Program-made: the position numbers and the translations under genes
The notes under the pieces: generated by a model
Told to the model about the DNA's origin: nothing
The model's database searches: none
The model's input: the letters and a program-made list of their open reading frames with translations, nothing else
In this document: positions 42,770-47,489 of the stretch, one piece after another
Position numbering within the stretch: the first letter of the stretch is position 1
How the letters are laid out: the number at the start of each line of letters is the position of its first letter
Source of the DNA: JBLHZY01 sp050633265
Lineage (GTDB): Bacteria > Pseudomonadota > Alphaproteobacteria > Rhodobacterales > Rhodobacteraceae
Reading direction: 5' to 3'
Assembly (NCBI GenBank): GCA_050633265.1
Contig: JBOEGE010000009.1
Coordinates: 1-47,489 of the forward strand
DNA: 47,489 nt

Positions 42770-44116
42770 ATGCTCCATGACCCCATGACCAAATCGGAGC
42801 CCCCAAACAAGCGCAGCTTCGTCTTTTTACAAGGCCCAACCTCCGGGGTGATGCGCGAACTTGGGCGTGCCTTGGCCGCGCAGGGGCATGATGTTTTGAA
42901 GATCAATTTTTGCCCAGGGGATGCGTTGTTTTGGTGGGGCCATGATACGCTCATCTATCGCGCAAAGCGAAAAGACTGGCCAGAATTTTTGCGGCGGGTT
43001 CTTGTTGAGCGCCGCGCCACAGATATCGTCTATTTCGCCGACCGTTTTCCCTATCATCGTTTGGCGCAGGATGTGGCGCGCGCGCTTGGTGTGCGGCCAA
43101 TATCGTTAGAATACGGCTACTTACGGCCTGATTGGCTTATTCTCGAAGAGGGCGGCCAATCCACATTCTCGCATTTCCAAAACTCAAGAGAGGCCATTCA
43201 AACCGCAGCCAAGACCTTGCCAAAGGTCGATATGACCCCGAAATTCGCGATCCCTGAAAGCATTGAGGCCATTTGTGAAACCAGTTTTCATCTTTCAAAC
43301 GCCTTTCTCGCGCCAATTTGTACCGCGAATTACGCGCCCGATCGGTATTACCCCGTGTTGCGCGAATATCTTTCTTATGCGCCGCGCATGATCCGCCGCG
43401 GCCTCAATGCCAAACGCGCCGCAAAAAGCGTCCATACGCTTCAAAACAGCAAAGATCCCAAGTTTCTGATCCCTTTGCAGATGCAAAATGACTATCAGCT
43501 GCGCCATAACGCGCCGCGCCATTACCAAGATGGGTTCATTTCTGAAGTCATGGAAAGCTTTAAGAACAATGCGCCGCGAGATGCCCAGCTCGTTTTCAAG
43601 CTGCATCCGATGGACAATGGGTTGGAGCGTTGGGATCGCCGTGTTTTGGAGCGCGCAAAGGCTTATGGGCTGTCAGATCGGGTTCATTTCTTGGATGGGG
43701 GCGATTTGGGCGCACTCTTTGCAATGGCCTCCGGCTGCGTCGTTATCAATTCAACGATGGGGTTGCGCGCGCTCGCTCAATCCGTTCCGACCAAGGTTAT
43801 GGGCGTCGCGGTTTACGATATTGAGGGGCTCACGGATCAAGCGTCACTCGCCGAGTTTTGGCAAAATCCAACACCGCCGGAACCTGCGTTCTTGGATGAT
43901 TTTCTTCGGGCGATTGCTTGCGGAATTCATGTACGCGGCGCGATCTATGGGCGAAAAGGGCGCGCAGAATTTGTGAAAAATGCGCTGTCTCGACTGCAAG
44001 CGCCCCAGTTGCATCGCGCGGATTTATACCTTCGCGTTCCGCCTCGATTATCCCGTGCTAAGGCGCTCGGAATTGAGGTGCCCTCCCTTTCTGATGGCCG
44101 GGAAAAACAAACGTGA
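42770..44116 (+). CDS. kpsS: Capsule polysaccharide protein, KpsS/RkpJ-like
   Basis: 448 residues. The N-terminal SFVFLQGPTSGVMRELGRAL and INFCPGDALFWW, then FLIPLQMQNDYQLRHNAP and VFKLHPMDNG, and late VVINSTMGLRALA are KpsS-family hallmarks. KpsS adds the first Kdo to lysophosphatidylglycerol in group 2 capsules and usually works with KpsC. No kpsC or Kdo-synthesis gene is in the window, so the acceptor lipid here may differ. ATG 42770 or 42785. The stop overlaps the next gene (GTGA). Confidence 0.88.
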   Translation: MLHDPMTKSEPPNKRSFVFLQGPTSGVMRELGRALAAQGHDVLKINFCPGDALFWWGHDTLIYRAKRKDWPEFLRRVLVERRATDIVYFADRFPYHRLAQDVARALGVRPISLEYGYLRPDWLILEEGGQSTFSHFQNSREAIQTAAKTLPKVDMTPKFAIPESIEAICETSFHLSNAFLAPICTANYAPDRYYPVLREYLSYAPRMIRRGLNAKRAAKSVHTLQNSKDPKFLIPLQMQNDYQLRHNAPRHYQDGFISEVMESFKNNAPRDAQLVFKLHPMDNGLERWDRRVLERAKAYGLSDRVHFLDGGDLGALFAMASGCVVINSTMGLRALAQSVPTKVMGVAVYDIEGLTDQASLAEFWQNPTPPEPAFLDDFLRAIACGIHVRGAIYGRKGRAEFVKNALSRLQAPQLHRADLYLRVPPRLSRAKALGIEVPSLSDGREKQT

Positions 44117-44901
44117 AGCAGCATATTGTCATAACCGGCGCTTCAAAAGGGCTAGGTGCCGCGCTCGCCACAGGTTTTGCTGGCGAAGGGGTGCAGCTTT
44201 CTCTTTGTGCGCGAGACATCTCGAATGTTGAGGCTTTGACGCAAGTTCTAGAAGCAAAAGGAAGCACAGTAAATTGGGCCTCGATTGACCTAAGGATTGC
44301 TCAGCAAAGTATTGAATGGATTGACTTTATATCGAAACCGTCGCCCATCGACATGCTGGTTTTGAATGCTGGAATTTTTGACGGATCGCCAGCAGAGGGC
44401 GTGTTGGAAGACCCGCTGCGCGCGGCGGATATTGTATCGACAAACCTTTTGGGCGCGGTTGTTCCCGCCCTTCACTGTGCTGAAAAAATGCGCCGCCAAA
44501 AGCGCGGGCATCTTGTGTTTATCAGCTCTTTGGCGGGCTTTGCCGCCCACGCCGACGCGCCAACATATTCCGCGAGCAAGGCCGCGGTGAGTGTTTTTGC
44601 GCGCGCCCTGAGAGAAGAGCTTGCCCCAAGCCAAGTCGGTGTCAGCCTCTTTCATCCAGGCCATATCGACACGGCCCAAACTCAACAACACATCGGCGCA
44701 TTGCCTGGGCTTGTCTCTGTGGAGCGGGCAGCAAAACGGATCGTGGATGCGGTTCATCGCGGCCCAAGTGAAACCAGTTTTCCGATGAGATTTCGTCTGG
44801 GGCTGGCCGTGCTGAACCTTCTGCCGTGGCGGGTGAGCGCGCGGCTCAATCGACCGTTTCGATTTAAAGTGCGCCCGCCGTCCTCTCCAAACTCTGACTA
44901 A
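44113..44901 (+). CDS. Short-chain dehydrogenase/reductase, RkpH-like
   Basis: 262 residues. The NAD(P) loop is ITGASKGLGAALATGF, then LVLNAGIF, the catalytic Ser in VFISSLAGF and YSASK with Tyr and Lys. The C-terminal extension is basic and amphipathic, as in membrane-associated 3-ketosphinganine reductases. It is coupled to the kpsS-like gene by GTGA overlap. In rkp-1 loci an RkpH reductase accompanies RkpA and RkpG; here it would be suited to reduce the 3-keto group made by the oxoamine synthase. Its 3' end overlaps the convergent UDP-xylose synthase gene by 38 bases. Confidence 0.88.
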   Translation: MKQHIVITGASKGLGAALATGFAGEGVQLSLCARDISNVEALTQVLEAKGSTVNWASIDLRIAQQSIEWIDFISKPSPIDMLVLNAGIFDGSPAEGVLEDPLRAADIVSTNLLGAVVPALHCAEKMRRQKRGHLVFISSLAGFAAHADAPTYSASKAAVSVFARALREELAPSQVGVSLFHPGHIDTAQTQQHIGALPGLVSVERAAKRIVDAVHRGPSETSFPMRFRLGLAVLNLLPWRVSARLNRPFRFKVRPPSSPNSD

Positions 44902-45865
44902 GCCGCTCCCCTGCGGCAAGCCTCGATCTGAAGTCTTCAATGACGCGCGCCATCCCTTCATGAACCCCAATCTTTGGCGACCACCCAAGAATATCGCGCG
45001 CTTTGGAAATATCGGGGCAGCGTTTCTTTGGGTCGTGTTGCGGCAGGGGGCCAAAATTCAAAGGCGCATCGATATTGGCCACTCTCAGGATCATTTCTGC
45101 AATTTCGCGCACAGTATGCTCGGTCGGATTGCCCAAATTAATCGTTTCGCCCCGCGCCTCCGGGGCGAGGGCCAAAGCAATGAGCCCACGCACGAGATCA
45201 TCAACATAACAAAGGGATCGCGTTTGCGATCCGTCGCCAAACACAGTCAGCGGCGTGCCGTTCAGGGCTTGGATCGCAAAGTTTGAAACCGCGCGGCCAT
45301 CGTCAAAGGCCATGCCCGGGCCATAGGTGTTGAAAATCCGCGCGATCCGCAAATCTAGCCCGTGAATGCGCGCAAGGTCGCTTAAATATGTCTCGGCGGC
45401 GCGCTTGCCTTCGTCGTAGCATGCACGTTTGCCTTGAGGGCTGACATTGCCCCAGTAGGTTTCTGTTTGCGGATGAATCTCTGGGTCGCCGTAAACTTCG
45501 CTCGTTGAGGCCTGGACGAAAACAAGCCCGTTGCGAACGGCCATTTCCCCCAGATGCATCGCGCCGAGTACGGATGTTTTCCATGCCTGTTGCGGATCTT
45601 TTTGGTAATGTTTGGGGGATGCAGGGCAGGCCAGATTGAATAGAATATCGCCTTTTATATCAATGGGATGAATGATGTCATGCTGGATAAATGCAGCGGT
45701 CCCGGCCGGGCTTGCAAGTCGGTTTTGCGCACCGAGGCAGCTTGTCGATAGGTTGTCGATAACGGTAACTTGCGCGCCCAGTCCCAGCAGAGCCCTTGTG
45801 AGATGCATGCCGACAAAACCAGCGCCGCCGGTCACAATACAGGTTTTCCCATGCAAGGTTTTCAT
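44864..45865 (-). CDS. UDP-glucuronate decarboxylase (UDP-xylose synthase)
   Basis: 333 residues, extended SDR family. It has the NAD loop TGGAGFVGMHL and the family-specific FNLACPASPKHYQKDP. ASTSEVYGDPEIHPQ and YWGNVSPQGKRACYDEGKR (with Tyr and Lys of YxxxK) follow, then ARIFNTYGPGM. These are typical of UXS, which makes UDP-xylose from UDP-glucuronate; related dTDP-glucose dehydratases lack these exact boxes. It overlaps the GT90 gene by ATGA, forming a donor-plus-transferase pair. Confidence 0.92.
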   Translation of the reverse strand: MKTLHGKTCIVTGGAGFVGMHLTRALLGLGAQVTVIDNLSTSCLGAQNRLASPAGTAAFIQHDIIHPIDIKGDILFNLACPASPKHYQKDPQQAWKTSVLGAMHLGEMAVRNGLVFVQASTSEVYGDPEIHPQTETYWGNVSPQGKRACYDEGKRAAETYLSDLARIHGLDLRIARIFNTYGPGMAFDDGRAVSNFAIQALNGTPLTVFGDGSQTRSLCYVDDLVRGLIALALAPEARGETINLGNPTEHTVREIAEMILRVANIDAPLNFGPLPQHDPKKRCPDISKARDILGWSPKIGVHEGMARVIEDFRSRLAAGERLSQSLERTAGAL

Positions 45866-46899
45866 TTCCGTTTTCCTGCCAGATTGCGAAGGTTTTGCGC
45901 GGTTTCTTGGGCAACGGCATCCCAGGTGAGGCTTTCGGCAAGCGCTTTGCCCGCTTGCGCGATCTCTTGAGCGCGGCCGTCATTGCTGAGAACCCAATCG
46001 ATTTTTTCATGAAGGTCCGAGAGGTCTTTTTTGATCGGCACAAAGTTTTCAAATGGCTGCAGGCGATCATAATACCATTGACGAAAGCCAACCTGACTTT
46101 CGACTTTTAGAACACAGTTCCCCATCAAAAAACGATGAAAAATATTGTCCCATGTCGTGCTAAACCCATCAATATCGACGGCAAATTTCGATCCAATCCA
46201 TGTTGTTGTATCGATCTTTTCGGTCAAAAAACCGGCATCACTTAGGAGGCGCTCTTCAATTGGCGTAGTGGCCGAAACAAAGCGAAAATCCAACCGTGAT
46301 CCCTTTGCATGCATCGCAGTTCGAAGGCGTTGGCGCACGAGCGGATTGTCTTTTTGCATCGGATCCAGAGAGAAAAGCCCAACACCGGTCAGCCGTCCAC
46401 GCCAAACCAAATCTGAGTTGCGCGCAGCCCATGGGACATCGTTGTTTTTCACCCAAGCGCGCAATTGTTCATACCCGAGATCGCGAAAGAAATAGTAATC
46501 AGGGACAAGTTGCATCGCGGGATCGCAGGACGAAAATGCGCATTGCGCAAGGGAGGGGAGTTGGCCATCTGAAAGGTGAAAGCATATTTCCGTTACTTCA
46601 GCGCCAGCAAAAAACATCCAGCCAATGGCCGTCGGTGCGCGTTCTTCGATAAGCCGCATGCGATTGTCGTTTTTATTCAAGCTCGGTACGTGCAGAAGGA
46701 AGTTTTTTCCACTCCGTTCAACCCTCACATCAAGGCTTGGGATGGCGGCCTTATCGACTTTTACAATAACGCCTCCCTGGAACCCTGTTGCCAGCTTTAC
46801 CTTCTCTGCGAGGCGGTTTTGCAGCGTCTCAATCGTGTTATCTGGCGGTGCGTTCGGGATTGGTTTTCGAGTTTTCCAGAGATTTTGAAAGGCGCGCAT
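45862..46899 (-). CDS. CAP10/GT90-family glycosyltransferase, likely xylosyltransferase
   Basis: 345 residues. The C-terminal half has the GT90/CAP10 pattern KFAVDIDGFSTTWDNIFHRF, then CVLKVES and YYDRLQPFENFVPIKKDLSDL; LVWRGRLTGVG precedes it. GT90 enzymes include fungal capsule xylosyltransferases and animal protein O-glucosyl/xylosyltransferases. The immediately downstream, overlapping UDP-xylose synthase strongly suggests UDP-xylose as donor. No signal peptide or membrane helix is seen. It starts the leftward two-gene unit at the edge of the capsule locus. Confidence 0.88.
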   Translation of the reverse strand: MRAFQNLWKTRKPIPNAPPDNTIETLQNRLAEKVKLATGFQGGVIVKVDKAAIPSLDVRVERSGKNFLLHVPSLNKNDNRMRLIEERAPTAIGWMFFAGAEVTEICFHLSDGQLPSLAQCAFSSCDPAMQLVPDYYFFRDLGYEQLRAWVKNNDVPWAARNSDLVWRGRLTGVGLFSLDPMQKDNPLVRQRLRTAMHAKGSRLDFRFVSATTPIEERLLSDAGFLTEKIDTTTWIGSKFAVDIDGFSTTWDNIFHRFLMGNCVLKVESQVGFRQWYYDRLQPFENFVPIKKDLSDLHEKIDWVLSNDGRAQEIAQAGKALAESLTWDAVAQETAQNLRNLAGKRK

Positions 46900-47082
46900 T
46901 TGGAGGGCTTTCTAGGCATTCAGATGTTTTTGTCTATCACAGTCTGCACGGCCTTTCGAGCGCTGCGTCGCAGGGCTCACTTTTGGGCGCGGCCTGTGAG
47001 GTTCGAGCAAAAGAGGGGGTGCTGGCAGACGAATAAACCAGCTTCAGTTCGGCCGACGAAGGCTTTATCATGCGGCTAGCTG
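46900..47082. other. Gap between the capsule locus and the integrase remnant
   Basis: 183 bases upstream of the GT90 gene that should contain its promoter. From about 47060 the text begins to resemble a broken integrase HGLR box but has stops and shifts. No other gene is supported. Confidence 0.35.
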
Positions 47083-47253
47083 GCGAAATACGCGGCCTGC
47101 GAGCTTGTCGAAGCGGGCTGCGGAGATGATCTGGTTGTCTCCGTAACCGAGCAAAGCCCGGCTATGGTTTTGCACTACACAAAGAAAGTTCGCCAGAAAG
47201 TCAGGGCCACTCAGGCACAGCAAAAGCGAACAGAACAAAAACAGAATGTTTAG
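47069..47253 (+). pseudogene. Decayed C-terminal fragment of a tyrosine recombinase
   Basis: From 47083 a frame of 56 codons reads AKYAACELVEAGC, then VTEQSPAMVLHYTKK and a basic tail. This matches the end of phage integrases: LRKxAAxxLAEAGC, TGHKSLxxVxxYTK and the tail. The GH of the GHK box is lost, while the catalytic Tyr-like HYT remains. An in-frame TAG at 47077 and likely indels in the HGLR box show decay. It is not the missing half of the left-end integrase, because its orientation and spacing to the IS do not fit a simple split. Confidence 0.65.
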
Positions 47254-47356
47254 ACTTTCAACTGACCGTTTGCGCGATTTGCGCTAACCCATTGAAAGTA
47301 ATTGGAGGCGAGTACCGGATTCGTGATTTGAAATTCAGTATTACAATTAAATCAAT

Positions 47357-47489
47357 TGTCTGACGTCAGCGCCCATGGGTCCAAATAGAGTTATTTACTA
47401 AGAGAGTGTTTGTTGCTCATCATAGCCACTGAGGAGTGGACGATGAGACAGACAACGAAGAGCCCCGGCGAGAAGATCGTCAAAGACAT
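47357..47489 (+). mobile_element. Left end of an IS3-family insertion sequence, cut by the window edge
   Basis: It begins with the 20-base repeat TGTCTGACGTCAGCGCCCAT, the inverse of bases 1-20. An 86-base leader and the orfA start follow. The sequence just outside (CAAT) does not match the bases after the left copy, so no shared target duplication is visible and the two copies were probably separate insertions. Confidence 0.75.
47443..47489 (+). CDS. IS3-family transposase OrfA, first codons only
   Basis: Fifteen codons and a partial one are visible (MRQTTKSPGEKIVKD), preceded by GAGGAG. I recognise this N-terminus from IS3-type OrfA proteins, which carry a helix-turn-helix DNA-binding domain after a basic stretch. 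The rest lies beyond the window. Confidence 0.75.
   Translation, partial: MRQTTKSPGEKIVKD

Noticed and set aside
47083..47253. Right-end integrase tail as the missing half of the left-end integrase
   Set aside because: It reads toward the IS and ends about 100 bases before it, and its upstream boundary is not at an IS tip, so it cannot be the other side of the same disruption by a simple insertion.
1..47489. Whole window as a classic composite transposon
   Set aside because: The bases flanking the two IS tips do not show a shared target duplication, the content is mostly housekeeping-like, and the size is far above usual; separate IS insertions or contig breaks are simpler.

Overview
The window looks like a chromosomal segment of an alphaproteobacterium, most likely Rhodobacterales/Roseobacter type. 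This rests on gene content and protein style: the homogentisate cluster with its FAD monooxygenase, MBL protein and DUF2783-like gene, the SpeH-type AdoMet decarboxylase, and a rhizobial rkp-1-like capsule locus. No rRNA, tRNA or CRISPR was seen. Both ends carry the same 20-bp inverted sequence. At the right end it is followed by the first codons of an IS3-family orfA, so the segment lies between two copies of one insertion sequence. An integrase gene is broken at the left end and a decayed integrase tail lies at the right end.

Region 1 (about 1.1-12.3 kb) is an orphan type VI secretion (T6SS) spike island. It holds VgrG, two PAAR tip proteins, several exported or membrane proteins without recognisable families, a beta-domain protein, a LysM/peptidoglycan-binding protein, and a large nuclease-like protein. 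The last has a DNase I-type (EEP) fold signature behind a Ser-rich, histone-H1-like basic N-terminus and is the best effector candidate. No sheath, baseplate or membrane-complex genes are present, so the island would use an apparatus encoded elsewhere.

Region 2 (12.4-16.4 kb) is a polyamine or decarboxylated-AdoMet module: speD, a rhomboid-GNAT fusion, a small membrane-anchored protein with an EF-hand-like loop, and a spermidine synthase fused to a multi-pass membrane domain.

Region 3 (16.4-22.4 kb) is homogentisate catabolism: a divergent MarR regulator with a candidate operator, hmgA, fumarylacetoacetase, an atypical MBL-fold protein, an aromatic-ring FAD hydroxylase and a DUF2783-like protein.

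Region 4 (22.4-46.9 kb) is a capsule/K-antigen locus. One leftward operon encodes the KpsMTED-type exporter followed by a sulfotransferase and a thioesterase-TPR fusion. The opposite operon begins with a fully reducing type I PKS (RkpA-like) and an alpha-oxoamine synthase (RkpG-like), followed by a glycosyltransferase, UDP-galactopyranose mutase and a GlfT2-like galactofuranosyltransferase. A methyltransferase, a KpsS-like protein, an RkpH-like short-chain reductase, a UDP-xylose synthase and a CAP10/GT90 glycosyltransferase complete it. Together the genes suggest a sulfated, galactofuranose- and xylose-containing surface glycan. Its lipid may be built by PKS plus oxoamine-synthase chemistry, the logic of sphingoid bases and fumonisin-type toxins. 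This lipid-glycan locus and the putative EEP-nuclease effector are the two most interesting items.
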